Shown: positions 1 to 8,410, numbered from the stretch's first letter. The stretch: 31,212 nucleotides of DNA from Myxococcales bacterium (GCA_003153055.1 PMBV01000272.1:8983-40194), one strand, 5' to 3'. Translations and numbers: made by a program. The notes: a model not told the origin generated them from the letters alone.

Positions 1-642
1 CTTGTCCTCGCCCTCGGTGACCGAGATGACCACGACCTTCTTCGACTCGCCGAGGTCGAAGCCCGCCGGGCACACCAGGTTGCCCACGTTCTCGATGAAG
101 AGCACCCCCCGGTCTGGCATAGGCAGTCGCTCCAGCGCCCGGTCGACCATGGTGGCGTCGAGGTGACAGCCCTTGCCGGTGTTGACCTGAAAGGCCTGCA
201 CCCCAGTGGCGCGGATGCGGTCGGCGTCGAGGGTCGTCTCTTGGTCTCCTTCGATGACCGCGAGAGGCCGCTCGCCCTTGAGCGCCTCCAGCGTCTTCAC
301 CAGGAGCGTCGTCTTGCCCGAGCCAGGGCTCGACATCAGGTTCACCACGAAGGCGTCGTGCTTCTCGAACCGTGCCCGGTTGATTCGCGCCTGGCCGTCG
401 TTCTTCGACAGAATGTCCTGCTCGACCTTGATGCGGCGGGCCCGGGCACTCCCCTCATCGCGCCCGTGAGCCTCCGACGGGCCGTGGGCGTGCGTCACTC
501 GGCTCCCATCGGCCATCACGTGCACATGCTCGTGGGGTTGCTCCACCGAGTCATGGGCATGTTTCACCACCGTGCCGTCAGCGAGGACGTGCTCATGCTC
601 ACCCGGCGCTTCAGCGTTGCCGCACCCACAGACACCGCACAT
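1..642 (-). CDS. hypB: HypB, hydrogenase nickel-incorporation GTPase (C-terminus cut by window edge)
   Basis: HypB is the SIMIBI-class GTPase that, with HypA, inserts nickel into the large subunit of [NiFe] hydrogenase in the cytoplasm. The first 214 residues are visible. They begin [11 protein letters not shown], the N-terminal CxxCGC nickel site of longer HypB proteins. A histidine-rich segment follows (about 15-54), built from two copies of an EH-HV-ADG--V-HAH unit. The P-loop [10 protein letters not shown] lies at about 104-113. Further on are [13 protein letters not shown], the metal-site segment GKGCHLDA, and [16 protein letters not shown]. The final ~30-40 residues lie beyond position 1. 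The start is ATG at 642-640. Its Shine-Dalgarno GGAGG lies inside the end of hypA, only one base separates the genes (TAA-C-ATG), and translation is probably coupled. The His-rich N-terminus suggests nickel storage as well as delivery. Identification is firm. Confidence 0.96.
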   Translation of the reverse strand, partial: MCGVCGCGNAEAPGEHEHVLADGTVVKHAHDSVEQPHEHVHVMADGSRVTHAHGPSEAHGRDEGSARARRIKVEQDILSKNDGQARINRARFEKHDAFVVNLMSSPGSGKTTLLVKTLEALKGERPLAVIEGDQETTLDADRIRATGVQAFQVNTGKGCHLDATMVDRALERLPMPDRGVLFIENVGNLVCPAGFDLGESKKVVVISVTEGEDK

Positions 643-643
643 G

Positions 644-985
644 TTATTCGACCTCCAATTCGCTCACCCGTAGCTCATCGCCACCCGTCACCATGCACCG
701 CGCACCCTGGCACGCGGGACAGACGGCGAGCCGGCTCCGCGTGGAGAAGCGCCGCTCGCAGTCGGTGCAGTATGCCTCTCCTTCGACCTCGTGTATCTCG
801 AGCTTGGCGCCCTCAGCGACCGTACCCAGGGCCGCGGCCTCGAAGCCGAACACCAGGGCCTCGGGCATCACCGTCGACAGCGCGCCGATGACCAGGTGCA
901 CCGTGCTCACCTTGGTGAAGCCGTCGACCTTCGATCGATCGGCCACCAGGTCGATGATGCCTTGCGCCAGGGCTACCTCGTGCAT
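644..985 (-). CDS. hypA: HypA, hydrogenase nickel-insertion metallochaperone
   Basis: HypA (113 residues, the normal family length) binds Ni(II) through its extreme N-terminus and hands it to the hydrogenase large subunit together with HypB. The sequence starts MHEVALA, with the invariant His2 that ligates nickel. Its C-terminal half holds a structural zinc site of two CxxC pairs: CTDC (about 73-76) and CPAC (about 89-92). It sits directly upstream of hypB in the same direction with a one-base gap, the usual hypAB arrangement. The start ATG at 985-983 has only a weak purine stretch (GGTGACGGG) before it. No hydrogenase structural gene is in the window, so the target enzyme is unknown. The gene lies 185 bases downstream of dnaJ, with a hairpin between them, so it may or may not share that transcript. 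Confidence 0.96.
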   Translation of the reverse strand: MHEVALAQGIIDLVADRSKVDGFTKVSTVHLVIGALSTVMPEALVFGFEAAALGTVAEGAKLEIHEVEGEAYCTDCERRFSTRSRLAVCPACQGARCMVTGGDELRVSELEVE

Positions 986-1095
986 CCCGTCACCATGCCA
1001 CGGCTCATGTGCAGAGCCAGTGCCGTCGCTTGACCACGGTCATCAACGAACCTTCACAGCGCCATCATCGCAGAACGCCGGGCATTCGGCTGGAG

Positions 1096-1115
1096 TCTCG
1101 TCGGCGGCGACGAGA
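1096..1115 (-). terminator. Hairpin between dnaJ and hypA, possible terminator
   Basis: A perfect 8-base stem (TCTCGTCG / CGACGAGA) closes a 4-base loop, about 56 bases downstream of the dnaJ stop in the direction of dnaJ transcription. No T-run follows, so it is not a classic intrinsic terminator. It could be a pause or processing structure before hypA. The hairpin is seen; the role is inferred. Confidence 0.35.
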
Positions 1116-1170
1116 ACGGGGCGCAAGGGGTGCGGGAGACCCAAGGGAAAAGGAGAAATTCTGCGGCGTG

Positions 1171-2292
1171 TCAGGCGCCCTTGGCTGTGAAGAGCTCCTT
1201 CACCTTCTTGAAGAAGCTGGCGCCCTGGGGGTTGACGCTCTCTCCAGTCGCTTCGGCGAACTGCTCGAGGAGCTCGCGCTGCTTGGAGTTGAGGTTCTGG
1301 GGGGTCTCCACCAGAACGCGCACGTGCTGGTCGCCGCGAGCGCCTCCGTGGAGGTGAGGGATGCCCTTGTGCTTCAGGCGGAAGATCTTCCCGCTCTGGG
1401 TGCCCTCGGGGATCTTCATCTTCACCATGCCGTCGAGGGTAGGAACCTCGATGTGCGCCCCGAGCGTGGCCTGCACGAAGCTGATGGGCACCTCGCAGAG
1501 CACCTCGAACTCCTCGCGGTGGAAGATGGCGTGCTCGCGCACGTGCACCACCACGTAGAGGTCTCCTGGCGGGCCACCGTTCTCGCCGGGCTCGCCTTCC
1601 TCGGTCAACCGCACCCGGGTGCCAGTGTCGACGCCGGGGGGAATCTTGACCGAGAGCTCGGTCACCGAGTCGGTGGTGCCAGTGCCCTTGCACACACGGC
1701 AGGGGTCGGAGACCACGCGCCCCGCGCCGTTGCACTGAGAGCAGGTGCGGGCCACGGCGAAGAAGCCCTGGGTGTAACGGACCTCACCGTTGCCCCCGCA
1801 GGTCGGGCAGGTACGCAGCTGCTTGGACTTGGAACCGGTGCCGCCGCACTCCTCGCAGCGCTTGGGCCGGGGAATCTTGACGGTGACCTCGCTGCCGAAG
1901 GCCGCCTCCTCGAAGGAGATCTCCAGGTTGTAGCGGAGATCCTGCCCTCGGGAGCGCCCACCGGCGCGACGCCGGCCGCCGCCTCCGAAGATGTCTCCGA
2001 AAATCTCCCCGAAGATGTCGTTGATGTTGACGGTGTTGAACCCACCTTGGCCGCCGAAGCCCTCGACGCCCTGGTGGCCGAACCGGTCGTACTTCGCCCG
2101 GCGGTCGGCGTCGGACAGCACCTCATAGGCCTCCGAGGCCTCCTTGAACTTGTCCTCCGCGGACTTGTCGCCGGGATTCCGGTCGGGGTGGTGCTGCATC
2201 GCCAACTTGCGGAAAGCCTTCTTGAGGCCATCGGCATCGGCGTTTCGTTCAACTCCGAGAACCTCGTAATAGTCGCGCTTCGCGCCTGACAT
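1171..2292 (-). CDS. dnaJ: DnaJ, type I Hsp40 co-chaperone
   Basis: DnaJ delivers unfolded clients to DnaK and stimulates its ATPase. All type I domains are present in 373 residues. The J-domain is at about 7-70, with HPD at 35-37. A short Gly/Phe region (about 72-106) follows, containing [16 protein letters not shown]. Four zinc-finger CxxCxGxG repeats begin at about 146 (CEEC), 162 (CPTC), 184 (CSQC) and 198 (CRVC). C-terminal substrate-binding domains complete it. The start ATG at 2292 is preceded by GAGGTGG. dnaK and grpE are not adjacent. Myxobacteria-like genomes carry several DnaJ copies, so this may be a secondary one. It is divergent from the ABC exporter, with only 46 bases between the start codons, so the promoters must overlap. 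Confidence 0.97.
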   Translation of the reverse strand: MSGAKRDYYEVLGVERNADADGLKKAFRKLAMQHHPDRNPGDKSAEDKFKEASEAYEVLSDADRRAKYDRFGHQGVEGFGGQGGFNTVNINDIFGEIFGDIFGGGGRRRAGGRSRGQDLRYNLEISFEEAAFGSEVTVKIPRPKRCEECGGTGSKSKQLRTCPTCGGNGEVRYTQGFFAVARTCSQCNGAGRVVSDPCRVCKGTGTTDSVTELSVKIPPGVDTGTRVRLTEEGEPGENGGPPGDLYVVVHVREHAIFHREEFEVLCEVPISFVQATLGAHIEVPTLDGMVKMKIPEGTQSGKIFRLKHKGIPHLHGGARGDQHVRVLVETPQNLNSKQRELLEQFAEATGESVNPQGASFFKKVKELFTAKGA

Positions 2293-2300
2293 AGAGCCAC

Positions 2301-2381
2301 CTCGTCTATAACGCAGGTGCTCACCTCGGCAATCGACGATGGTGAAAACGGCGAGGTTCGCCCAAAGGCTCGTCTATAACG
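2301..2381. promoter_or_regulatory. Divergent control region with a 13-base direct repeat
   Basis: CTCGTCTATAACG occurs at 2301-2313 and again, identical, at 2369-2381. The first copy is in the dnaJ/ABC intergenic region and the second is just inside the called ABC start. Read on the minus strand, the first copy supplies TATAGA, with TTGCCG sixteen bases upstream, a possible sigma-70 promoter for dnaJ. That spacer holds the inverted pair AGGTG-AG-CACCT. Copy-number control or a shared regulator site is possible. All roles are inferred. Confidence 0.3.
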
Positions 2382-4171
2382 ACCCGGCTTTGGCGACGGA
2401 CAGGCCCACCGAATCAGGCAGGCGCTCTCACTGGGCCCGGCTCCTCGCCCGGGTGAAACCCCATGGAACCGCGATGGCCCTGGCGGTGACGGCCTCGCTC
2501 ATGGCTGCCGGGGCGGCCTCTCTGTGGGCCTCGCTGGTCGGGCCCCTGCTCCAGGCCCTGCTCAAGGGAGACGACATCACCTGGGGCCCCCTTGCCCTGG
2601 CCCGGGCTGACCTCATCTTCAGGGTTCCGATGGCGGTGGTGGGGCTGGCGGCATTGAAGGGCGTCGCGTCGTGGCTCCAGGCAGGCCTCACCGGGAGGGT
2701 CGGCCAGCGGGTGTTGGCCGGGCTGCGCATCGAGCTGTACAGCCGGCTCCTCGAGCTGCCGCCGGCGTGGTTCGAGCAACGCCACTCGGGAGAGCTGTTG
2801 TCGCGCTTCACCACCGACGTGGCCCAGGTGGAGTTCGCCGCCGCCCACGCCCTCTCCGGCCTCATCAAGGACACGCTCCAGCTCCTAGGGCTGATGATCG
2901 TCTGCTTCGTCACCGATTGGCGGCTGTTCCTGGTGGTCTTCATCGTGCTGCCAGGCAGCATCGTGCCGGTGAGCCGCTTCGCCCGCTCGGCCAAGAAAGC
3001 GGCCCTCAGGTCCCTCAGCTCCCTGGGGGCCTTGTCGATGATGGCCTCGGAGCAGCTCGCCGCGCTCCCGGTGGTGCAGTCGCTCAGGGCCGAGGGCCCG
3101 GCGCTGGCTCGCTTCGACGAGGAGCAGGGGCGCTACCTCGCGGCGATGAAGCGCTCGCTGTTCATCCGCGGGGCCTTCTCTCCTACGACCGAGCTCCTCG
3201 GGGTCATCGGAGTGGCGGTAGCGGTGGTGGTGGGGACCCGGGCTGTCATGGTCGAGCCGGCGCTGGCGGGGAAGCTCGTCTCTTTTCTCGCCGCGGCGCT
3301 GCTGATGTATCAGCCGGCCAAGTCGCTCTCGAACATCGCCTCCGAGGTCTCTCGGGCGAGCGCGGCCCTGGGGCGGCTTCACGAGGTGCTCGACAGCACG
3401 CCAGACCCCGAGCCAGTGCGCACCTGCCCGAAGCTCGAGCGCCAGCTCCGCCTCGACGCGGTGCGCCTGACCTACCCAGACGGCCGCGAGGGGCTCAAGG
3501 GGCTTTCGTTCACCGTCGAGGCGGGCGAGATGGTGGCGCTGGTGGGCCCTTCGGGCGCGGGGAAGTCGAGCGTGCTGACGGTGCTGCTGGGCTTCGCGCG
3601 GTTCGAAGGCCGGGTCCAGTGGGACGGAGTCGAGCTCGAGCAACTCGGTCGGAGGAGCGTGCGCTCGCAGGTAGGCTGGGTGCCCCAGGAGCCGATTCTC
3701 CTCTCTGGGTCGGTAAGGCAGAACTTGCTGCTCGGGCGGCCCGAGGCCACCGAGGAGGAGCTGTGGACGGCGCTCACCCAGGCCCACGCGGTGGACTTCG
3801 TGCGGGCGCTCCCCGGGGGGCTCGAGGAAGACGTGGGCGAGCGCGGGTGCCGGCTGTCCGGCGGTCAGCGTCAGCGGTTGGCCATCGCCCGGGCGTTCCT
3901 CCGTCAACCGTCGCTCTTGCTCCTCGATGAGCCTACGAGCGCCCTCGACGCGAAGTCAGAGGCTGAGGTGCAGGCGGGCCTCGCCGCGCTGATGGTGGGG
4001 CGCACGACGTTGGTGGTGGCCCACCGGTTGTCTACGGTGCGGAAGGCCAAGCGCATCGTGGTGCTGGACGATGGGGTTGCGGTGGCGGCGGGCACGCACG
4101 AGGAGCTGCTGGCACAGGGAGGGCTGTACGCGCACCTGGTCGCGGCGGCGCGGGGCGATCAGCTCGCCTGA
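2339..4171 (+). CDS. MsbA-type ABC exporter half-transporter (TMD-NBD fusion)
   Basis: This is an inner-membrane ATP-driven exporter subunit, expected to work as a homodimer. Residues ~45-345 form the six-helix exporter membrane domain, including the coupling segment [17 protein letters not shown] typical of lipid and peptide exporters. Residues ~368-600 form the ATPase: Walker A GPSGAGKS at 403-410, Q-loop VPQEP at ~448-452, signature LSGGQ at 506-510, Walker B LLLLDE at 526-531 and the switch histidine in AHRLS at 562. Length (610) is normal. The substrate cannot be told from sequence; lipid A/phospholipid flipping (MsbA) or drug/peptide export are the usual options. The start at 2339 lacks a good Shine-Dalgarno, and the first ~28 residues look non-conserved, so the true start could lie further downstream. 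It is divergent from dnaJ. Confidence 0.9.
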   Translation: MVKTARFAQRLVYNDPALATDRPTESGRRSHWARLLARVKPHGTAMALAVTASLMAAGAASLWASLVGPLLQALLKGDDITWGPLALARADLIFRVPMAVVGLAALKGVASWLQAGLTGRVGQRVLAGLRIELYSRLLELPPAWFEQRHSGELLSRFTTDVAQVEFAAAHALSGLIKDTLQLLGLMIVCFVTDWRLFLVVFIVLPGSIVPVSRFARSAKKAALRSLSSLGALSMMASEQLAALPVVQSLRAEGPALARFDEEQGRYLAAMKRSLFIRGAFSPTTELLGVIGVAVAVVVGTRAVMVEPALAGKLVSFLAAALLMYQPAKSLSNIASEVSRASAALGRLHEVLDSTPDPEPVRTCPKLERQLRLDAVRLTYPDGREGLKGLSFTVEAGEMVALVGPSGAGKSSVLTVLLGFARFEGRVQWDGVELEQLGRRSVRSQVGWVPQEPILLSGSVRQNLLLGRPEATEEELWTALTQAHAVDFVRALPGGLEEDVGERGCRLSGGQRQRLAIARAFLRQPSLLLLDEPTSALDAKSEAEVQAGLAALMVGRTTLVVAHRLSTVRKAKRIVVLDDGVAVAAGTHEELLAQGGLYAHLVAAARGDQLA

Positions 4172-4232
4172 CGGCCGGCCAGCCAGCGGCTACGCCCTGC
4201 CCACCGAGCACCTCCCCCACGCGCCCGCTCAC

Positions 4233-5852
4233 ATGTCGGCCAAGCGTGATAAACGGTCGCCAGAGGACTACACAGAGATGGCCGCGCCTGCCACGCTTCG
4301 AGTCGTAGACGACTGCCCAGGGGGAAGCTCCCGCGAGGTGCTCCTCCGGCACGCGTCGGAGGAGTTGGTTTTTGGTGTCGTCGGGCATGTGGGGTCCGGC
4401 AATAGCGCCATCGCCGAAGCCCTGAAGTCACTCCTCATAGAGCAGGGGTACTCGGTCGAGCTCCTCAAGGCGAAGGACTGCATCCGTGATTGGGCCGAGC
4501 TCAATGGTCGATCCGTTCCAACTTCCGAGTCGACGCTCGTGGTTGCTGAAGCGTGGCAGACGCTCGGAGACGAGATGCGCTCGGGAGGTGATGACGATGC
4601 TTCGGTGGCCAGAGCTCTCGTCCTCGAGATCCGAAGGCGCCGCGCTGTTCAGAAGAAGGAAGAGCTTGGACCGGGCCCCGTGCTCCCCGATGGCACTCCC
4701 CGAGCATACGTCCTCGATTCTCTTCGGCACGATGCGGAAGTGCAGCTTGTTCGTCATGTCTATGGGAACGCCTTCGCTCTGATCGGAATTGTGTGTGATG
4801 AGGAAGTCCGTCGCGAGAGACTTGGCCACAAATATTCCGATGCTGGACAGGACAGCTCCAAGTCCTTCATGGAGCGGGATTCCAAGAGCTGCGTGAAGCA
4901 CGGGCAGAGGGTCTCAGCCGCCTTCGAGCTTGCTGACTACTACCTTGACAACAGCGAAGAACGCTACACAGGAGCGAAGCAGCAACCCAATCCAAGATGG
5001 GACATTTCAGAGCAACTCTCTCGCCTCATCAAGATCATCCAACACAAGACCATCATCGGCCCTACGACTGCCGAGACAGGGATGTTCTTCGCCCACGGAG
5101 CACGAATGCGGAGCGCCTGTCTATCCCGTCAGGTAGGCGCGGCACTCGTCGACCCAACGGGCAATATCGTAGCGACGGGAACAAACGAAGTCCCCAAGGC
5201 GGGCGGGGGCGTCTACCCGGGCCCAGATGAAAAGAACACGATTGACGCACGTTGTGCATTTCGGGGTAGGCCCGAATGTAGCAACAACACCGAACAGACT
5301 GAAATCATTGCCGAGCTCATTGCGTCGGTGCCTGAGCTCAAGAGCTCGGCCAGCGATCCTGTATCCCGAGCTCGAATTGAAGACTCCATTCGAAAGACGC
5401 GTGTCGGTTCCCTCATAGAGTTCAGCCGGGCTGTGCATGCTGAGATGGACGCTCTTATGTCTGCTGCGCGGCTCGGGGTCTCACCAGTTGGGTCCCGGAT
5501 GTTCGTCACGACATTCCCTTGCCACTTCTGTGCTCGGCATATAGTCGCTGCCGGGGTCGTCGAAGTTCAGTACATCGAGCCCTACCCAAAAAGCAAAGCC
5601 CTTGCACTCCATGACGACGCCATCATACCGCGGAGTGTCGTGTCCCCTGAGGCCCCCGGCAAGGTACTCTTTCGCCCATTCAAAGGAGTCGCCCCGAGGC
5701 TCTACCCAAGAGCCTTCCTGAAGGATCGCGAGCTCAAGAATGACCGCGGAGCCATGGACATTCAAGAGCCGCGATGGGGCTGTGCTTGGCACCTGAGCAA
5801 GAACAGCTACGTTCAGCTGGAGGCTGAACTGGCGAAGCTGGATCGAACGTGA
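4233..5852 (+). CDS. avcD: AvcD/DcdV-type antiphage deoxycytidylate deaminase (P-loop kinase-like + deaminase fusion)
   Basis: This is a two-domain protein of the family known as AvcD/DcdV or the dCTP deaminase defence system. In that family, phage infection activates the enzyme, which deaminates deoxycytidine nucleotides and starves phage replication. Residues ~45-270 form a P-loop kinase-like domain with GHVGSGNS at 51-58, where the usual Walker A lysine is Asn57. Residues ~285-500 form a zinc-dependent dCMP-deaminase-type domain: RSACLSRQVGA, NEVPKAGGG, a long insert, the catalytic HAE at 402-404 and PCHFC at 429-433 (zinc ligands His402, Cys430, Cys433). The length (539) fits the family. 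ATG 4278 is an alternative start with AGAGG before it. GC is lower than in neighbours: line 4921 has 32/60 G+C versus 46/60 at 3841, counted by eye, which suggests transfer. It is coupled to the next gene by a GTGA overlap. Confidence 0.9.
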   Translation: MSAKRDKRSPEDYTEMAAPATLRVVDDCPGGSSREVLLRHASEELVFGVVGHVGSGNSAIAEALKSLLIEQGYSVELLKAKDCIRDWAELNGRSVPTSESTLVVAEAWQTLGDEMRSGGDDDASVARALVLEIRRRRAVQKKEELGPGPVLPDGTPRAYVLDSLRHDAEVQLVRHVYGNAFALIGIVCDEEVRRERLGHKYSDAGQDSSKSFMERDSKSCVKHGQRVSAAFELADYYLDNSEERYTGAKQQPNPRWDISEQLSRLIKIIQHKTIIGPTTAETGMFFAHGARMRSACLSRQVGAALVDPTGNIVATGTNEVPKAGGGVYPGPDEKNTIDARCAFRGRPECSNNTEQTEIIAELIASVPELKSSASDPVSRARIEDSIRKTRVGSLIEFSRAVHAEMDALMSAARLGVSPVGSRMFVTTFPCHFCARHIVAAGVVEVQYIEPYPKSKALALHDDAIIPRSVVSPEAPGKVLFRPFKGVAPRLYPRAFLKDRELKNDRGAMDIQEPRWGCAWHLSKNSYVQLEAELAKLDRT

Positions 5853-6334
5853 CAACAAAGGCACCTGAGCTTCGTAAGATTGATGGGAATCGAGCCCTAG
5901 ACGCTGAGCCTTGTCCTGTTCAGACGTCGCTCTTTTTGAGTGACATCACACTCGCTTTCGTAGCGATGCGCGGCATGACGGCCAGTCGCCTTAAATACCT
6001 CCTGAGCATGCGTCCGGCTCGGCTCGTCGACTGTCGTCCAGCTCCTCGCTTTGACTACGCGCCGTTCGATCGCCGCACTGTCTTCCTCCTCCTGAACGAG
6101 CTCGGAATAGTGTATGAAGACGTGGGCAGGCTTGAGCCAGAGACCGATGAACCTCCCTCCTTCGGGGTGACCTCAACAGCGAAGGCGTTCCTAGCAAGGC
6201 TTCCAAGCCTGGAGCCAATCGGCCCTACCATGATCCTTTGTCTGGACTTGGCCTCTGCTCGCGCCCTGGCGCAGGTGCTGACCCACATTCTCAAACCAAA
6301 ACCAGCGCAAGGATGGGAAGTGGCTTTCCCCTAA
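5849..6334 (+). CDS. Small DUF488-like protein, translationally coupled to the deaminase
   Basis: This 161-residue cytoplasmic protein has no signal peptide or membrane helix. Its middle (about 40-95) follows the DUF488 pattern: MTASRLKYLLS, then PARLVDCRPAPRFDYAPFD (strand, loop), then a helix ending LLNELGIVYEDVGRLE. This matches the DUF488 layout of 'LVDVR-P-S...F....L...GI-Y..L'. The usual DUF488 C-terminal Cys-His-Arg motif is not visible; the equivalent strand reads MILCLDLASARAL, so the protein is divergent or has lost that site. The GTG start overlaps the deaminase stop (GTGA, 5849-5852), so the pair is almost certainly one operon and co-translated. A regulator, sensor or auxiliary enzyme for the deaminase is the natural guess. 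The molecular function is unknown and the family call is by eye only. Confidence 0.75.
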   Translation: MTTKAPELRKIDGNRALDAEPCPVQTSLFLSDITLAFVAMRGMTASRLKYLLSMRPARLVDCRPAPRFDYAPFDRRTVFLLLNELGIVYEDVGRLEPETDEPPSFGVTSTAKAFLARLPSLEPIGPTMILCLDLASARALAQVLTHILKPKPAQGWEVAFP

Positions 6335-6617
6335 CCGGTGCGCTGGTAGCCCACCCGTGATTTCCTTCGCCACCGTTCTGCTGCGTACATGGCTGGCGTC
6401 GGCCGATGGCGCCCAGGCCTGCGCCCCGCTGCCATGAGAAGGAGCACGCCAGCTGGGCCACCTCCGCCATGCGCGTGCCTCGCCGAACTCGAACTTCAGG
6501 GCCGTCGTGGAATGGGGCGGCGTCGAGCGCCCGTGATCGGCAGCGACGAATTCGTTTGGTGAATGCGCTGTGGTGAGCAAGAGTAATGAACAAGATTTTT
6601 TCATGAGGACGGTATCG
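6335..6617. other. Intergenic stretch without a recognised gene
   Basis: These 283 bases separate the deaminase unit from the first lipoprotein. Minus-strand reading frames exist but look like no family I know. The last ~50 bases are AT-rich (around 6580-6603, with a TTTTTT run) and probably hold the promoter of the lipoprotein gene; no clear -35/-10 pair could be fixed. Confidence 0.4.
6605..6609 (+). promoter_or_regulatory. Shine-Dalgarno that fixes the lipoprotein start
   Basis: GAGGA lies 8 bases before ATG 6618. This favours that start over the upstream in-frame ATGs at 6570 and 6603, and it puts the signal peptide at the exact N-terminus. Confidence 0.6.
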
Positions 6618-7556
6618 ATGTCGAAATTGAGGTTTGCATTCGCAACGACTTCGCTGGTCGCACTGCTCCTGTGCGGCTGCAAGAAGGATCAAGCGCCCAG
6701 CAGCGAACCTGGCCCGCGGGCACACTCCCAGAGCACGGCCGCCGACGAACAAGCAAAGTCGCCAGCTGTCTCTGAAACACCCGCCTACGTCCTGTTCACG
6801 ACCGTCGTGAAGCGGGAACCAAACGAGAAGGCCAAGGTCGACGAGAAGGGCAAACAAGTCTCGAACTGGCTCGCGACGTTGGTTCGCGGCGAAGAGGTGA
6901 GCCTGCTCGACAAGGCCGAGGGAGACTACCTGAGGGTGAAGACGTCTGACGAGGTTGAGGGCTGGGCGAAGAAGCCGAGCCTGCTCGTGGCGCGCGACGT
7001 CGCGCCGGTGGCCGTGCTCGAAGACGCCGAGGTGTTCGATCGACCCGACCCCCTCGCGCTCAACGCGAAGAAGAAGGTCACGGCCGGCAGCCTGGTCTTC
7101 AGTTCAAGAGCAAAAGAGGAGTTCAGCGAAGTCAGCGCGGCAGGCCTCGGGTTGGTCTGGGTGCTGCGAGCCAAGCTGACCACCGAGGAGCCCGAGGTCG
7201 CGGTGGCTCGGTTGTTGTCGCGAGCCAGAGAGCTCACCACGGGGAACAACTCCGATGGCGCCACCGAGCTCCTGCGCTTGGCGAAGAGCACCTTCCCGTC
7301 GTCGAGGCTGGTCGCCGGTTCGTCTGAGTTCGACGGCATCGTCGTCGACACCCCGCCCGAGCAGGAAGCCAGGCAGGCAGACGACAGTGATGAGCCCAAC
7401 GCGGTTCAAGATGGCAGTGGTCGCGCTGACAGCGTTGGGGAGAAGTGCCCCAGCTGCGATGGCCTTCGAGAGTGTCTCAAGAGCCATTCGGGCGAGGAGT
7501 GCTCCAGGCAGTTCCCGAATGACGCGACTGAATGTATTGAATTCTGCAAAGAGTAG
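6618..7556 (+). CDS. Lipoprotein with two SH3-like segments and a cysteine-rich tail
   Basis: This secreted lipoprotein has 312 residues. The signal peptide MSKLRFAFATTSLVALLL ends in a lipobox with Cys21, followed by KKD and a Ser/Pro/Ala linker. The body (~55-190) looks like bacterial SH3-type repeats: 'NWLATLVRGEEVSLLD...GDYLRVKTSDEVEGWAKK', then 'FDRPDPLALN..KKVTAGSLVF...FSEV'. A helical stretch (LLSRARELTTGNNSDGATELLRLA) follows. The C-terminus carries six cysteines, beginning CPSCDGLREC and ending CIEFC, perhaps a disulfide module. The next gene is a shorter paralogue lacking this tail. SH3-type domains often bind peptidoglycan, so an envelope role is likely, but no enzymatic motif is seen. 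The start at 6618 is chosen for its Shine-Dalgarno. Confidence 0.8.
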   Translation: MSKLRFAFATTSLVALLLCGCKKDQAPSSEPGPRAHSQSTAADEQAKSPAVSETPAYVLFTTVVKREPNEKAKVDEKGKQVSNWLATLVRGEEVSLLDKAEGDYLRVKTSDEVEGWAKKPSLLVARDVAPVAVLEDAEVFDRPDPLALNAKKKVTAGSLVFSSRAKEEFSEVSAAGLGLVWVLRAKLTTEEPEVAVARLLSRARELTTGNNSDGATELLRLAKSTFPSSRLVAGSSEFDGIVVDTPPEQEARQADDSDEPNAVQDGSGRADSVGEKCPSCDGLRECLKSHSGEECSRQFPNDATECIEFCKE

Positions 7557-7646
7557 GACGCGGTCGGCCCGCGCGATCTTCATCTTGGCGGCATTGAAAC
7601 GGGTGCGTGGTTCTCGCCCGCGGCCGCTCTTCAAGGAGCTTCTTGT

Positions 7647-8351
7647 ATGAGTCGTTTGTCTTTGGGTTTGGTTGTCTGCATCATGACGGTGGTCCTCTCC
7701 GGATGTGAAAAAAAGGACGGCCCCCCGGCTGCGCATGGGGCGGCTCCATCGAAGCCCGCGCGCGCTGCACTGCCGGAGGCGCCCAAGGAGCTCGCAGGCT
7801 TCGTGGTGGTCGCCACGGTAGTGAAGAAGGCCGCGAACGAAGCGCCCAAGGTCGAAGAAAAGGGCAAGCAGGTCCCCAACTGGGTCGCGACGCTCTCTCG
7901 CGGAGAGATGCTGACGCTGCTGAACGAGGAAGGCGACTACCAGCGGGTGAAGACGTCGAGTGATGTGGAGGGCTGGGTGAAGAAGACCGCGATCCTGGCG
8001 GCGAGCGACGTCCAGGTCGCCACGGTGCTCGGTGAGGTCGAGGCCTTCGATCGGCCCGACCTTCTGACGCTCAATTCGAAGAAGACGGTCCGCGCGGGGA
8101 CGCTCTTGTTTGTCCAGAAGAGCAAGGGGCAGTTCAGCGAGGTGAACGTGAATGGCTGGACCTCGGCGTGGGTGCTGACCTCGAAGCTGAGCCATGATTC
8201 AAATGAAATCAGTGTCTCCAAGATGCTCGCGCGAGCGCGTGAGCTGAAGGCCGCGAACAATGCCAGCGGCGCGGAGGAGCTGCTCAAGCTCGCACGGAGC
8301 ACCTCGGGCGCGACCAAGCTCATTGGGGTGTTCGAAAACGAGCTTCAATGA
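7647..8351 (+). CDS. Lipoprotein with two SH3-like segments, paralogue of the preceding gene
   Basis: This 234-residue lipoprotein has signal peptide MSRLSLGLVVCIMTVVLSGC (lipid Cys20). It is clearly homologous to the preceding protein along its full body. The shared blocks are KGKQV-NW-ATL-RGE, GDY-RVKTS-VEGW-KK, E-FDRPD-L-LN-KK, AG-L-F, FSEV, WVL--KL and ARAREL--NN--GA-ELL-LA-ST. It stops after that last block, so it lacks the extra linker and six-cysteine tail of its neighbour. AAGGAG at 7633-7638 is a strong Shine-Dalgarno. The 90-base gap suggests one transcript or recent tandem duplication. The function is unknown; binding to cell-wall material is a guess from the SH3-like pattern. Confidence 0.82.
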   Translation: MSRLSLGLVVCIMTVVLSGCEKKDGPPAAHGAAPSKPARAALPEAPKELAGFVVVATVVKKAANEAPKVEEKGKQVPNWVATLSRGEMLTLLNEEGDYQRVKTSSDVEGWVKKTAILAASDVQVATVLGEVEAFDRPDLLTLNSKKTVRAGTLLFVQKSKGQFSEVNVNGWTSAWVLTSKLSHDSNEISVSKMLARARELKAANNASGAEELLKLARSTSGATKLIGVFENELQ

Positions 8352-8410
8352 TGTGACTTGGGGTTCTCCCTGCCGACTCGAAGAGCCTCGACGTCTGATG
8401 ATCCATCACG

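Noticed and set aside
6335..6617. A transposase remnant on the minus strand next to the deaminase unit
   Set aside because: The frames contain Trp/Arg-rich peptides but no transposase motif and no terminal inverted repeats.
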